Source of the DNA: Plectosphaerella cucumerina
Taxonomy: Eukaryota; Ascomycota; Sordariomycetes; Glomerellales; Plectosphaerellaceae
Length of the DNA: 64,000 nt
Assembly: GCA_020746995.1 (NCBI GenBank)
Contig: JAGPXD010000001.1
Span: forward strand, 496,001-560,000
Reading direction: 5' to 3'
In this document: positions 31,867-43,921 of the stretch, in pieces
Numbering within the stretch: the stretch's first letter is position 1
Layout of the letters: the number at the start of each line of letters is the position of its first letter
The notes under the pieces: model-generated
What the model was told of the DNA's origin: nothing
Database searches by the model: none
Seen by the model: the letters and a program-made list of their open reading frames with translations, nothing else
Program-made: the position numbers and the translations under genes

Positions 31867-33485
31867 ATGTCTCTTCGTTTTCTCACGGCGGCAGTGATGC
31901 TCGCAACTTCTCTCGCCTGCGCTTCATCTGCGGGCACAGGGGCACCTCCTGTAAGTTCTACCTCCATGTTGCCACCTATTCACACTAATATCAGCCTCTC
32001 CAGTGCGATGTCCTGATCGATGCTGGCCTACAACACCGGCTTCTTCTCCCCACCGACGATGGCTACGAAGACCGTATACAAACATGGATGTCGAGAACCT
32101 CTCGACTCCGCCCGTGGTGTCTCTTCTTGCCAGAAAGCACAGACGAGGTAGCTACCGCGATGTCTTCGCTTTACAGCGCTGGCAGTAGCTCTGGAGACTG
32201 GCACGTTGCTGTCCGCAGCGGTGGTGTCAGTGCCATGGGCGGCAACAACATCGCCAACGGCATCACAATCGACCTAGGCTCTATGAATGAGACCAGCTAC
32301 GTCCGAGAATCCAACCTTGCCCTGCTGCAGCCCGGTGCCAGGTGGTCGGCCGCATACACTGACCTCGAGGCCGACGGCGTCGTTGTCGTCGGCGGCCGCG
32401 ACGGCTCTGTTGGTGTCGGAGGGTTCTTCCTCGGCGGCGGCACGTCCTACTTCACTGGCACCAAGGGCTTTGGCTGCGATACTGTTGTTAACTACGAGAT
32501 TGTGCTAGCCAATGGCACGATTGCAAACGCCAACAAGTCATCCAACCCCGACCTCTGGCGTGCTCTCAAAGGAGGAGGCAGTAACTTTGGCATCGTCACC
32601 CGCTTTGATGTTGAAGCATTGCCAACACGGAAACTGGCCCGCGAACTTCGATACGTCTCCCTGGACTACTATGATATTGTGGTTGACACCATCGTGGACT
32701 TTTCCAGCCACAATCAGTCGATGGGCGACAATGCACTCGTCGTCCTTCACATGTACCGGCCATCGATGGGAAACCGATCAACCATCGGTGCCATTCACGT
32801 CAACACGGCCGGAAACCTGGACGCCGCGACAAGCTTCGAGTCCATCAAACAGCTCCCGGCTCTGGTGAACGTCACTAGCCTGCAGTCTATGGCCGAGCTG
32901 GCAACAACATCAACCATTGCAATGGGCGGATGGTATGTCTTCCATCTTCTTCAACCCCACCACCTGATACTGAAAAAAGTTATAAGGTCCGCTGGCATCA
33001 CCTTGACCTTCATCAACGACCCTGTCATTCTTCATCACGTCGCCAAATTCCAAGAGAAGTATGTGTCTTCACTCAAAGCTACCATTGGCGCCGAAAATTT
33101 CATGTCCGTGTCGATACTTCAGCCGCTCCCTCTGCACTACGGTCAGATCGGTCTCCAGACCGGCGGAAACATGCTCAGACTCGAAGACCTGGCGCATCCT
33201 GCCGTCATTTGGGATGGCGGAGTAGTCGTCACCTCCAACGCAGCAGCATTCGCAGTTGCGCAAGCTGGGCTTTACGCCATGATGGACGAGATTAAGACCT
33301 TTGCCGAGTCGGTGGATGGCTTGGTCGACCTGGTCTATCTGAACTATGCAGCTGCGAACCAGGACCCCATCGGAAGTTATGGCACCGAGAATGTTCAATT
33401 CATGAAGAACGTTGCTGTCAGGTACGATCCGGAAGGGTTCTTCCAGAAGCGTGTTCCTGGAGGGTTCAAGGTTGGCAGGACATGA
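31867..33485 (+). CDS. Secreted FAD-linked oxidoreductase (BBE/VAO family), lacking the flavin-linking His
   Basis: Exons 31867-31950, 32004-32932 and 32987-33485 give 503 residues. The signal peptide is MSLRFLTAAVMLATSLACA. The PCMH-type FAD-binding domain shows VRSGGVSAMGG, then LQPGARW, then VGGRDGSVGVGGFFLGGG and GFGCDTVVNYEIVLANG; the C-terminal berberine-bridge part ends GSYGTENVQF. Family members usually carry a covalently flavinylated His at RSGGH; here that position is Val (SGGV), so FAD is probably bound otherwise. The second intron (54 nt, GTATGT donor, TAAG acceptor) is a multiple of three without stops, so retention would also be readable. Such enzymes oxidise sugars or secondary-metabolite intermediates; the substrate is unknown. 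Confidence 0.87.
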
Positions 33486-34675
33486 GTGCTTGCCTTCCGA
33501 CCATCATTAAGAATTACTCCGGTTCGATTTCTCACTTTCCCCGAGTATCAGAGACTAGAATTCAGCAGCTTACCTTGATGGAAACTTAAACTGGATAGCT
33601 TCAATTCATTCTGGCCATTCATCGTAGCCCCGAGGAAGCAGTCCATGTAACCTCACTTTCGTGCCAAGGACGGATGCTTCCGCGAACATTTGCGGAGAAT
33701 CTCGAGACATTAAGATAATTAGGCTCTCACGATGAAGACAAGCTACACTGTTTCTTTGGGTCTGGGGGAACACGTTTGTTTCGTTCAGGTCCTGGTTTGG
33801 CTGCAGTTGAGCATGGTGATCAAAAGCCCCAAAAGAGTCATGGGTGCGCTGGCCAGCCATATGTCAAGACATCTTCCAAGGTCCAGACTTGGTCAGAACA
33901 CGGCTGCTGCCACCCGGCCGGGCAATACACATCTTAAAATTGACTTTAAAGCCCTCCCCACATTGCTCCGACCTCCCGACCCCCGAAGCCCGCCGAGATG
34001 AGGCCTGCGATGACTCGATACGGGGCATCGATGGCGTGAGCTCGCACAGCAGCCATCCGTGGCCAGCACGCACCGCCCACACGCCCTGTCACCTTCCGCT
34101 TCGGACCCTAGCGTGGGAACCTTCCGGCGTCGGTCGTAAGTTGGTCGACATCCCCCGGTGATGACCAGGCCGGCAGTAAGAATAACCTTGCCGGCCCAAT
34201 TGTGACCTCAGCGACTCCTCCATTCGTCAATTGCATCAGAATGTCGAGCTTGCCAAGCATCTTTGAGCTTCCGTTCCTGGAACTGCATCCTCGCTGCCCA
34301 GCAAGGTTACTGCGACCTCGGTGACGAACTGCAGACGTCTTCACTAACAGTCGCGGCGGGCATGGCGGTGCCTCCGTGTTAGTCCCCCGTCGTGTTTGTC
34401 TTCCTGTGCGACGGCGGATCTCCATCGCCACAGGCACGACATGGCAAGGGTGAGCTCGTGTGGGACACAATATCGAACGGGCTCTGCTGGGACCTGCATC
34501 CGCGGACATGTCTGCCCCTCGCACGGAAAGGTCCGCGAGGAGGTCATAAATACTCAGAGCGGTCCGGTGTTACATTGACGGCCTCCTCAGCTGCTCTGTT
34601 GCTCCAGCCGCGAACCAACGCGACCAGTTCCCCTCCCGAGTCCCTCTCCCGGTTTCACTCCTCTCGTACTCCAGC
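33486..34675. other. Intergenic, 1.2 kb
   Basis: Holds the 3' flank of the FAD oxidase and the promoter of the LVIVD-type gene, including a CATAAATA TATA-like word near 34544. No gene is supported. Confidence 0.5.
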
Positions 34676-36757
34676 ATGCGTTACAACACCATTGCCGGCG
34701 CGGCTTTGACCGCCGCCTCGGCCGCCATGGCCAAGGAGCTGCCCAAGGACCTCATCAAGGGCGCAGGTACGTACCAGATCTGGAAGTATGTCTCTGCTCC
34801 CCACTGACCCTCGACAGAGCTATACGACACCGGTATCGTCCACGAGGACCTGATCGGCAGGAAGCTCGCCCAGTGGGACGCCGAGCGTGAGGCCGGACTG
34901 CTCGACTCATCCCAGTGGCCCCGTCTGAACTACACCAAGTGCGTCAACGGAAAGGCCGAGGCCATCAAGGGCGACCCTCTCCAGACGTTCAAGTGTGACA
35001 ACATCGACCTGTACGACTTCATAAACCACGCCGAGCTCGGCGGTCCCAGCGACAACGGTGCCGGAAAGACTGGCTCGTCGACCTGGGGCTGGACTGATCC
35101 TGAATCGGGCCGCGAGTTCGTCGCCGTCGGCCAGTTTGACGGCACATCCCTGGTCGAGATCCTTCCCGAGGGCAAGCTCTTCGTTGTTGGCTACCTGCCC
35201 AGCTACGCGCCCAACGGGCCGCGGTCGCTGTGGAAGGAAATCCGCTCGTACAAGAACTGGGTGCTGATCGGCTCTGAGCTCGAAGGCCACGGTATCCAGA
35301 TCTTTGACTGGCGCAAGGTAAGACTCTTCAACTTGGTGGTCATGGATAGTGTCTGACTCTTGTGCAGCTGCTCGATGTTGACCCGGCCGATGCCCCTGTG
35401 ACGTTCAGCAATGACAAGGACCTGGCCGGCCACTTCAACGAACTGGCCATTGGCAGCACGCACAACGTTGTTGTCAACGAGGAAGGCGCCTACGGTGTGT
35501 CCGTCGGTGCTCGTCCTAGGGACCAAGACTGTCTCGGTGGTCTGATCTTCTTCGACCTTACCGACCCTTCCAAGCCTACCCGCCTGGGCTGCCAGAAGGA
35601 GGACGGCTACGTCCACGATGCTCAGTGCCTCATCTAGTGAGTTGACCGGCCCTTTCGTACGCAGCAGTACCCGACTAACAATCTCAAAGCCGTGGCCCGG
35701 ATTCCCGCTACGATGGCCGCGACATTTGCTACGGCTACAACGAGGACACCCTGACGATGTGAGTGTCAGACGCCAGCACCCTGCCGTTGCAGCTTACTGA
35801 CGCCTTTCTAGCTACGACGTTACCAACAAGGCCAACGCCTCCATCATCTCCGTCACTTCGTATATCGGCGCTCGTTACACCCACCAGGGCGTCGTTCTCG
35901 ATGAGCAGTGGCAGCAGTACCTCGTTCTCGACGACGAGCTCGACGAGACCAACCTTCTCGAGCCCGCCAGCGATGGGTACCCCGTGACCTACATCTGGGA
36001 CATCTCAGACCTCGAGAAACCTCGCAACACCGGCCTGTTTAAGGGAACAGTACGGGCCATCGATCACAACCAGTACATCAATAAGCACGACGGACTCCTC
36101 TACCAGAGCAACTACGGAGCTGGCCTGCGTGTGTGGGATGTCTCCTCGATCCCCCAGGACCCGACCGGCGACTCCGTCTGCGAGGTTGCCTACTTCGACG
36201 TCTTGCCCACCGATGACAGCGAGTTCGGAGGTGGTATCCCTGCCTTCTCCGGCTCTTGGGCGTCCTACGCCGAGTTCAAGTCGGGCTACGTCTTCATCAA
36301 CTCCTTCGAACGCGGCGGATACTTGGTCAAAGTGACTGGCCGCCCCAAGTGCAAGCCTAAGACCTGCTCCGCCGACAACTGCCTGCGCGCTCTGCGCTCG
36401 ACGAGCGTCAAGGGTCGTCTTGAGGAGAGCCAACAGTTCTGCGGCGGCTTCCTTGACGGGTGGTCGAGCAATGTTACTGAGGTCCCCGAGTACGCGCAGA
36501 AGGCGTGCCAGCAAAACGTCATCTCGCGCGTGAGCTCGGCCTGCTCGTGCCTGCCTACTCCTACTGCTGCCTCGTCCAGCAGCGCTGCCGTTTCGACTTC
36601 GGCTGAGGCAACTGCTACCTCCACCTCGGCCGCTCTGAGCTCGACCTCCGCGGCTGTTTCGTCCGTGGTCCCTTCGTCTGTGGATCCTGAGCCGTCCGTC
36701 ACCTCATCTGCGACCCCTGAGCCCAGCGAGTCGTCGGACACCTGCGACAACCTCTAA
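34676..36757 (+). CDS. Secreted LVIVD/choice-of-anchor-B type protein with Ser/Thr-rich tail
   Basis: Exons 34676-34766, 34818-35317, 35368-35636, 35690-35758 and 35812-36757 encode 624 residues. A short N-terminal signal-like segment (MRYNTIAGAALTAASAAMA) precedes a beta-propeller-like region with repeated blade motifs of the LVIVD type. Examples are GHGIQIFDWRKLLDV, GGLIFFDLTDPSKPTRLG, VTYIWDISDLEKPRNTG and GAGLRVWDVSSIP. Fungal homologues are often annotated 'regulatory P domain-containing'. After a Cys-rich linker, the C-terminus is a roughly 65-residue Ser/Thr/Ala/Pro-rich tail, a likely O-glycosylated stalk; a GPI signal is not evident. Every intron restores the frame with GT donors and AG acceptors. 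The gene ends 114 bp from the convergent GH31 stop. Cell-surface location is inferred. Confidence 0.82.
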
Positions 36758-36871
36758 GGATTGCAGTACAGTTAGACAAGCGGAGTGAATCAGCTGAAGC
36801 TGCTGTCGTACAATGAAACTCCATACACATTTGGCTCTAACTTTTGTCTATCCGTGGTGAATGGTCTAAGA

Positions 36872-39295
36872 CTACCTGCTATCGGCCAGCAGCAGCTCCA
36901 GAAGAGGTCCGGTGATGACTTCATCCAGTCCCAAGGTGAGGATCCGACCGACCTTAACGGCAACGGGCTGCTTGGCCCTCCAGATGTCCCACAGCCGGTC
37001 TTTCAGGTGGAAGTCGATCTGGAAGTCCAGGATCAGCGCCTCCACCTGCGTGGTCCAGTCAATGACGTCCAGCTTGGGATCGGGTCCGAAAGCCACGGTG
37101 ACAGCTCCCTCAGTCCTCGGAATGTCGATGAGAAGGCCAGGGCTGGCACCAGGGCGGGTATCCTTGGCAACGCTGGCCTTGACTGTCTTTCCATCGATGG
37201 ACACAGACACATCCTTGTCATCGCCCGCGAGGGAGACAACCTTGAACCTCCAACTGCCCTTGTAAGGGCTGGTCGTCAGCTTGCCAGCCGCCTGCTCGTA
37301 CGAGACCTTGACCTCCCGCATCTTGCCAGAGCCCCCCGAAGCATCGGCATCGTCGGCCGGATCTTCGTAAATTGTGCACTCAGCATCCTTGCCAACCACT
37401 ACAAGAACTTCGTATCCCTCAGGATTGGTGCATCCATTGGCGGGCGCGTAGGCCTGGTCCAGGGGAACCAACGACCCCTCGGCTGCCAGCACCGGGATCT
37501 TCTCCAGAGGGCGGTACATCCTGATCTCCCTGTCGCCATCATAGACGGCTCCTGTGAAGAGGTCGACGTGTGTACCGGGCGGAACCCAGACATCCACAGC
37601 CGCAAGGTTGGTCCTGGGGTCCCGCGGGGTGACAATAGGCGCGACGATCATGGCCGGGCCGAAGAGGTACTCATTAGGCTTTCCGTATGCCTCATCGCGG
37701 TTCGGATATTCCCAGTAGAGCGGCTGCACCAGCGGCTCACCCGCAACCGCGCCCTCGATACTGGCAGCGAACAGGTACGGCGCGAGGCGGTGGCGCAGGC
37801 GCATGCTCTCGGACATGACGGCGCGGTGCTCGGGGCGGTAGCGCCAGGGCTCCTTGGAGGTCCAAGGACTGTTGGACGAGTGCAGGCGTGTGATGGGGGA
37901 GAAGACGCCATGCTGGAGCCATCGGGTGGCGAGCTCGTCGTCTCTTGCACCTCCGTAGTGGCCGCCGATGTCGTGGCTCCACCAGCCGTAGCCGACGTTC
38001 GAGGCGGTGGCGGTGAACTCTGGTTGGAAGCGCAGCGAGTCCCAGGATGAGACCGAATCGCCCGAGAAGCCGACAGGGTAGCGTTGGCTGCCGGGGCCAG
38101 CGTAGCGGGAAAAGATGAGGGCGTTGTTCGCTGCCGACTCGCTGCCAGTGATGGTCTTCTGCTGCCGGGCATTGTCGAGGTAGTGGAAGTGGTTGAGGAG
38201 CCAGAGAGGATCGAAGCCAGGGATGCCGGAGTGTGCACCCTGCTGCCAATCAATCCACCAGAAGTCGCACGTGTGCTTCTCCAGCGGACGGTGCAGAACA
38301 TCTAGGTAGGCGGACATGAAGGCGGGAGAGGTTGGGTCAAAGGGAATCGGGGCGCGGGTGTCGATGTCGTGGCCCAGGGCGCCGGCCATGGCTTCGTAGA
38401 GATCTTCTTCGTGGTGATGAACGCCCGCGTGGGGATGGTCGTTCAACGTGATCTTGAGCCTGTGCTTATCATGGAGGGTGCGGCCGAACCCCTCGGGATC
38501 CGGGAAGAGCTTGCGATTCCAGGTGTAGCCCGTCCATCCGGTATGGGGCACGTGGTCCTCGCTGACGAGATGCCAGTCCATGTCGATGACGGCAACGGAC
38601 AAAGGCAGCTTGTCCTCGGCGAAGCGGTCGACGAGGGCGAGGTACTCGTCGGCGCTGTAGGCGTAGTACCTGCTCCACCAGTTGCCGAGGGCCCAGCGCG
38701 GCAGCCGGGGCTGGGGGCCAGAGAGAGCGTAGTAGGCCCTCATGGCGGCACGGTAGTCACGGCCATAGGCGAAGATGTAGCCGTCAATGCGGTCACCTTC
38801 ACGGCGGGGGGCGACGAAGCCCTCGCCGTCAAAGAGCATGGAGGCACCGTCGTCGATGGCAGCGAAGCCGGAGCGCGAAAGGACGCCGGTTCCCATGTCG
38901 CAGCGACCATCGACACCATCAAGAGTGCGCGCCGTGCCGCCGAGATTGTCGGGGTCAGGGTCGCCACCGTACCGCCACTCGGCGCCCCAGAGGTTCGTCT
39001 TGCTGGAGAAGCTGACGTGGAGGCCGTGTGGGCTGAAGCGCTGCTTGTCGTAGGTCAGAGTGAGGGAGGGCGTGCGAATGACGAGTTGGCGATCGAGGTC
39101 GGTGACGGAGAAGCTGGGCACAGGGGCCTCGCGGTTGAGGGCGAAGGTCGAGGCGCGGTCCTCGAAGATGCCGTCAGCAGCCCATTCATAACGTAGGACG
39201 ATGTCGCTGATGACGGTGAAGCGGTAGCGAGGGCCGGCGACGACGGCGCCGGGAGAGGCCACGGGCCGGCAGGGGAACTTGAAGCGGTTCATCAT
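36872..39295 (-). CDS. GH31 alpha-glucosidase/alpha-xylosidase, cytosolic
   Basis: Minus strand, single exon, 807 residues. The GH31 catalytic domain starts around residue 200. The nucleophile is Asp349 in FWWIDWQQG and the acid/base is Asp413 in GFSGDSVSSW. The substrate-binding segment includes VIDMDWH near 236-242 and WWSHDIGGHYGG further on. An N-terminal galactose-mutarotase-like domain precedes it and C-terminal beta domains follow. There is no signal peptide, so an intracellular enzyme acting on small oligosaccharides is more likely than a secreted starch hydrolase. Specificity (glucosidase, xylosidase or other) is not decided by the sequence. No introns. The start at 39295 gives MMNRFKFPCRP; the second Met is equally possible. 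Confidence 0.92.
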   Translation of the reverse strand: MMNRFKFPCRPVASPGAVVAGPRYRFTVISDIVLRYEWAADGIFEDRASTFALNREAPVPSFSVTDLDRQLVIRTPSLTLTYDKQRFSPHGLHVSFSSKTNLWGAEWRYGGDPDPDNLGGTARTLDGVDGRCDMGTGVLSRSGFAAIDDGASMLFDGEGFVAPRREGDRIDGYIFAYGRDYRAAMRAYYALSGPQPRLPRWALGNWWSRYYAYSADEYLALVDRFAEDKLPLSVAVIDMDWHLVSEDHVPHTGWTGYTWNRKLFPDPEGFGRTLHDKHRLKITLNDHPHAGVHHHEEDLYEAMAGALGHDIDTRAPIPFDPTSPAFMSAYLDVLHRPLEKHTCDFWWIDWQQGAHSGIPGFDPLWLLNHFHYLDNARQQKTITGSESAANNALIFSRYAGPGSQRYPVGFSGDSVSSWDSLRFQPEFTATASNVGYGWWSHDIGGHYGGARDDELATRWLQHGVFSPITRLHSSNSPWTSKEPWRYRPEHRAVMSESMRLRHRLAPYLFAASIEGAVAGEPLVQPLYWEYPNRDEAYGKPNEYLFGPAMIVAPIVTPRDPRTNLAAVDVWVPPGTHVDLFTGAVYDGDREIRMYRPLEKIPVLAAEGSLVPLDQAYAPANGCTNPEGYEVLVVVGKDAECTIYEDPADDADASGGSGKMREVKVSYEQAAGKLTTSPYKGSWRFKVVSLAGDDKDVSVSIDGKTVKASVAKDTRPGASPGLLIDIPRTEGAVTVAFGPDPKLDVIDWTTQVEALILDFQIDFHLKDRLWDIWRAKQPVAVKVGRILTLGLDEVITGPLLELLLADSR

Positions 39296-41147
39296 GACAG
39301 GCGAGAGATGGCGATTGAGGACGGGACTGCGACCTGCGACCTGTGAGGCCGGCTTAAGTACGATCGCGAGCCAGCTTCAGAGCTTGCTGAGGAGGTATGA
39401 CGTGTGATGTGAGACTGGTTCCCCTCAAGCTCACGCCACAGGAGGCTGGTGTTCGCGGCGACATGATGGCTGACGCGACTGTGATAGGCCTGGAGGAAGA
39501 GGAATGCTCGCCGCAATTCTCGCTGGTCTGCCGCAAATGGACGGGGGCGTCTGGCCTGCAGCGCTGATCTGTGGGACTTCAGGGGCGGTCTGAGAGGACA
39601 CCAGCCAGAGAAAAGAGGAGAGCTGTTTGAGCTGCTGCTTGTCGAGCAACTCCACGACAGGTCGCGATGGAGGCACAGGATGAGTTCTACCAGCGAATAT
39701 GTCGTTGCTGACGAGAACTCGGTTTCGGCAGACAAATAATTGCACTCGGCGCCAAGGATGGAATTCACCCGAGTGAACCGGATGATGCCGAAGCAACTTG
39801 AACAGGGAACCCCTGAATGGATCGGTGGGTGGATGATGTGTCCACAGCGCCCCGGCTCCTGTCGGCAGCTTCCGAATCCTGCTCCTCCATCGCAACCACA
39901 CGCACATGTCAGCCAGGTCTTCACGATGGTGCATTCTGCCTCTCTTTCTGCCGCGACTGATTGCCAAGGACTTTGATTTTAAACCCCGGACATGACGATG
40001 TCGCGTCTTCCCTGGAGCCGCTTGCTGCTTCAAGCCGCCAACTCGGGGAGATTGAGGCTGTGTCCGGCGACCTCGGGCCCCCGATCATCGCGCTAAAGCT
40101 CTGAAGAGATGATGAAGCCGAGCATCACACGCCGGCAGTTGCATCACCAGGCCTGCCAAGAACCGAAACAACCTCACCATGGCGAAGTCGCGACGCTACC
40201 CCCAAGCTTCACTCTGTTTGCTTGGCTTGCCAAGCCATCTAAGGTCACCAGTAACCAGTGGTCGAATGCTAATAGAGGAGAGCCCCGTAAGTTACTCCAT
40301 GGGGCCCTGGCCCGAAACTCCTGGGAGCTGGCCCCTAGGCGACTCAGACCCCTGACCACCACAGCACCAACGACACCTTATCGTGCCGAACATACCCCAG
40401 ACGTCCGGCCTAGTGGCACGTCAGATGAACCCGATAGATGGCCCCCGGGGTGCACAGGACGAAACGCGGGACGCTTTTAGAAGCACAGCAAGCTCGAAGC
40501 AAAGCAAGATTGACGTCTGAGTCGCTACACAGCCCCAGCGCATCGCGGACTGCCAAGACATTTCGTCGTCGCATTGCCCTTACCAACGGGTTGCAGGCAG
40601 CCATATGCCTTGCCGTGCACCGGACGCGTTGGACCTCTTGTCTTGGCACTTTGCTCAGGCGATGCTGTGCCGCAGGTGTTTACCCGAATCTAACGAAGAT
40701 GGCTGCATCTGGACGGCGGGCTTGACCGGGACTTTCGTCTGATTTACCCAGGCGCAAGGGAACAACCCTGTGGACCACTAGCCCTCCATCTCTTGTTGTC
40801 TAGTCCGTGGCTCCGGAGCCTCCTTGGCAACCCCCAAGCAGAACTCCCGACTCTCCCTTTGGCCACCAATGTTCTGCCCCCTAGACAGGGAGCCGCCTGG
40901 TAGGGGCTCGGGCGTGGGCAAACGGGCCATGCAAGCCACTCAGAGGTGGTCTTGGGCACATTGTATCAAAAGAGCCTTGATACCCGCGAGGTGTTGCCTT
41001 CCTGTGCCGCCCTGCTCGTCAAATCCTTCTCTGTCCATCTGCCCCTATTCCCTTTCCATCACTCCGTCTTCCTTAGGAAGCAGTCTCTCTTTACGTTTTT
41101 ATATCAGCCAACCTACCCAAAGTCCTACCATCAGTTCCAACATCACC
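39296..41147. other. Intergenic, 1.85 kb
   Basis: Divergent promoters of the GH31 gene and the GT32 gene. Overlapping frames up to 210 codons on the minus strand have no domain. The GT32 frame is open upstream to 40824 in the same phase, but those residues look like translated leader. Confidence 0.5.
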
Positions 41148-42470
41148 ATGAACGAGGACGCCGAGGCCCTCCTGGGCGAGCCCAAGCCTGTCCGCGCAAG
41201 ATGGATGCACGAAACATCCCGTCGATACATCAACTTGAAGGCCATCCCTCACTGGATGCAAGACACCAGTCATCGATTCATCAAGCCCATCCCACCCTCA
41301 GCCCGCCGCATCCTCGCCGCCATCCTCGCCCTTTCCCTCCTAGTCCTGACATGGCTCTTCCTTCCAACAAACAGCAGAGATTTCATCCGTTACGCCGGCT
41401 ATCCCCCCAATCCAAACTGTCCTGTTTCATACGTGGACAGACTACCAACCTGCAAGAGCCCCGACGGCTCCAAGGCCGTCATCCCCAACATCGTCCACTA
41501 CGTCTTCCTGTTGAAGGACCCCGAGGCCGACTTTCCCCTCCAATTCAGCCACTTCCTCTCCATCTACGGCGCCTACCGCCTTTGGGTTCCCGAAAAGATC
41601 TACCTCCACACGAACGTCGCAGCAGACAGCGCCCCCGTCCAGCGAGCAAAGTCGGGTGACGCTGGGAAATGGAACAAGCTCGTCTTCGAGCTGCCTGGTC
41701 TCATCGTCAACCAGGTCGAGGTCCCCGAACATGCCGGCAACGGCGTCAACATTACGATGATGGAGCATAAGTCGGATTTCGTACGCGTCAAGATGGTCCA
41801 TCAATACGGCGGTATCTACACCGATCTCGACGTCCAACCACTACGCGACATTGCCGCTCTGCGCACCTCGGGTTACCGCGCCATCGGCGGCCGCGAATAT
41901 GGTTTCCGCGATCCCAGGGGAAACATTCACCCCGGCACCTTGAACAGTGGCACCTTCATGTCCGTCGCCGGCGGAGCCATGATCACTGGCTGGATGGAGC
42001 GTATGAACGAGGTGTTCGACCAGGGCTGGATCACTCACAGCAACAATGCGCTGACGAGCGTTGCCGAGGAATTGGAAGACGAAGGTGGTTGCGAGATGCT
42101 CACACTCAACCGTCAAGGCTTTGCCCCCGGCAGTTGGACAGACACCGACGTTGCGACACTCTTCGATACCCACACCGAGCCCGACACTCCGGCATGGCCT
42201 GGCGACAACTTCCATGAGGGTGACCCCTTGCCCACCGATCTTAATCTGATGCCTGGCCAAACGCCGGCTTGGGCCACCGACTACAGCTGCACATATCTGT
42301 TGCACGCCTTCAGCCGGAAAAAAGCGCGCAACGGTGCCAAGAATAACGGCATCACGCCGCGCTATGTCCTCGAGAGGAAGAGCAACTACGCCCGTGCCGT
42401 ATACCCTGTTGCACGAGCCATGTACAAAGAGGGCCTCTTGAGACTGAATGATACGGATCTGGGGGTGTAG
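41148..42470 (+). CDS. GT32 family glycosyltransferase (Och1/alpha-mannosyltransferase-like)
   Basis: Single exon, 440 residues, start at 41148 after a CATCACC context. Type II topology: a cytoplasmic tail, then a transmembrane helix at about 55-73 (ILAAILALSLLVLTWLFLP), then a lumenal catalytic domain. VIPNIVHYVFLL opens the 'sugar-binding region containing DXD' domain. HQYGGIYTDLDVQP contains the DxD motif (Asp226, Asp228), which binds the metal and nucleotide sugar. The conserved LNSGTFMS loop follows. Such proteins transfer mannose or related sugars in the Golgi. The exact acceptor is unknown. Confidence 0.88.
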   Translation: MNEDAEALLGEPKPVRARWMHETSRRYINLKAIPHWMQDTSHRFIKPIPPSARRILAAILALSLLVLTWLFLPTNSRDFIRYAGYPPNPNCPVSYVDRLPTCKSPDGSKAVIPNIVHYVFLLKDPEADFPLQFSHFLSIYGAYRLWVPEKIYLHTNVAADSAPVQRAKSGDAGKWNKLVFELPGLIVNQVEVPEHAGNGVNITMMEHKSDFVRVKMVHQYGGIYTDLDVQPLRDIAALRTSGYRAIGGREYGFRDPRGNIHPGTLNSGTFMSVAGGAMITGWMERMNEVFDQGWITHSNNALTSVAEELEDEGGCEMLTLNRQGFAPGSWTDTDVATLFDTHTEPDTPAWPGDNFHEGDPLPTDLNLMPGQTPAWATDYSCTYLLHAFSRKKARNGAKNNGITPRYVLERKSNYARAVYPVARAMYKEGLLRLNDTDLGV

Positions 42471-43921
42471 ATGGTGTTTCTTGCGGAGGGCGACGGCGTT
42501 GAGATTTCTGGCCCCTGGCTCTGTTTCCTATGTACACACTGAATTTCCTACGACATACGATACCATAGATGGACGACAGTTGTCCTGTTCGTAACTGACA
42601 TGAAATAATACTAGCGTTGCAATTAATTTGATACTTCCCCGATCGTGATTCTCATACCTCGGCCTCGACAATTCTGATTTTGCAGGACACTCGTGGATCA
42701 TGCAAGTCTGAGTTTGATCCCTAGACTTGATGCGATGCAAGCCGCCTGGCTCGCAGTGACTGGTGAAAGCCTCACCAATGCCCAAGATAAGGTACAAGTA
42801 AGAGCGGCCCTCGTGGGAACCCACCCGAGGAAACCACCTCAGGCGTCTTCTCCCTGTGGGAGCAGGCATCCCCCACGAGGCACTCCTTTCCCCTGTATAT
42901 CATACACGCGACTATATCAACAACCGAAGCCTTTGGCTTCACACCTGGACTTCCTCTGTTTGCTGCCTAGACTGTCGACCTCAAGGACTTCCGAGGATCT
43001 CGGTCCGGTGGCTAATGCAAAAGGCCGCGAGAAAGAAGCTGGTACCAATGACCAACCTGGATTGCAGACTGTGCGAGGCAGAACTCATTCTGGTTTTTTC
43101 CTTTCTGAAACTTTCCCTGTTCTCCTTTTGGAAGAAGAGAAATGGAAACCCCCAACCGCGAGCGCTGTGCAAACTCCTCGTCTGAGGTTATTGGTGCATG
43201 TAGGTTGGCAGAGACACCTTACTCAGTTTGCCAGCCCGGATACGAATCGTACGATGGACGACATGGAGTCACGGAGGTCCATATAGAGTCAGCTGCAGCG
43301 TCCGAGCATGGGTGCGCCAACAGCTGTTGGTTGCAACATGCGTTGGATGGACGGGTCGAGGAGATTCGGGCATCTCCGAGGCCCAACTCGATTTGCGGCA
43401 CAGCAACTTTTAATACATGTGTACTTTTTCACCTGTCGAATATATCCCGCTGACCCATCTCAGATGGAGTTGCATGTTCGTATGCCTCGGCATACTACTG
43501 TATTTGTGGGCTCCGATGGTCGTAATTGGCATTGATGCGGTGAGCCTGGCCGTTGGTCCCGGAACAGGTAACCGCCAAGCCAGCAAAAGACCCCTGACAT
43601 GAGAGACCACCAAAGGGCTAAATCGGCCTGACTGTGCCCCATTGGCAATCTGAAATGGTGGCCCTCTGCAAGCACGACGATGGGAATTGGCCAGAACGGA
43701 AGAGTCCCGAGATGGGATGTCCTGCCTCAAACAGCAAAGTGAAGCTATCGCCAACCTTGTTGTTTGATGGGACTGGCTTTGGGGCGTCGCCTGTTAGCGT
43801 CGGCCTTCTTAGCTTCGTTTCAGCCGCAGCGAGCTGATGATGATCGCTCACCGCTGAATTGTTTGGGTCGCTTTTTTCAATTGCTTCACCACACCGGCTC
43901 AACATTCCAGAGACATTGAAA
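42471..43921. other. Intergenic, 1.45 kb
   Basis: One long plus-strand frame (42693-43286, 197 codons) has atypical composition and no domain, so I do not call it. The right end is the promoter and leader of the SRPBCC gene. Confidence 0.5.

Noticed and set aside
42693..43286. 197-codon plus-strand frame
   Set aside because: Low-complexity, unordered residue usage and no splice or domain support.
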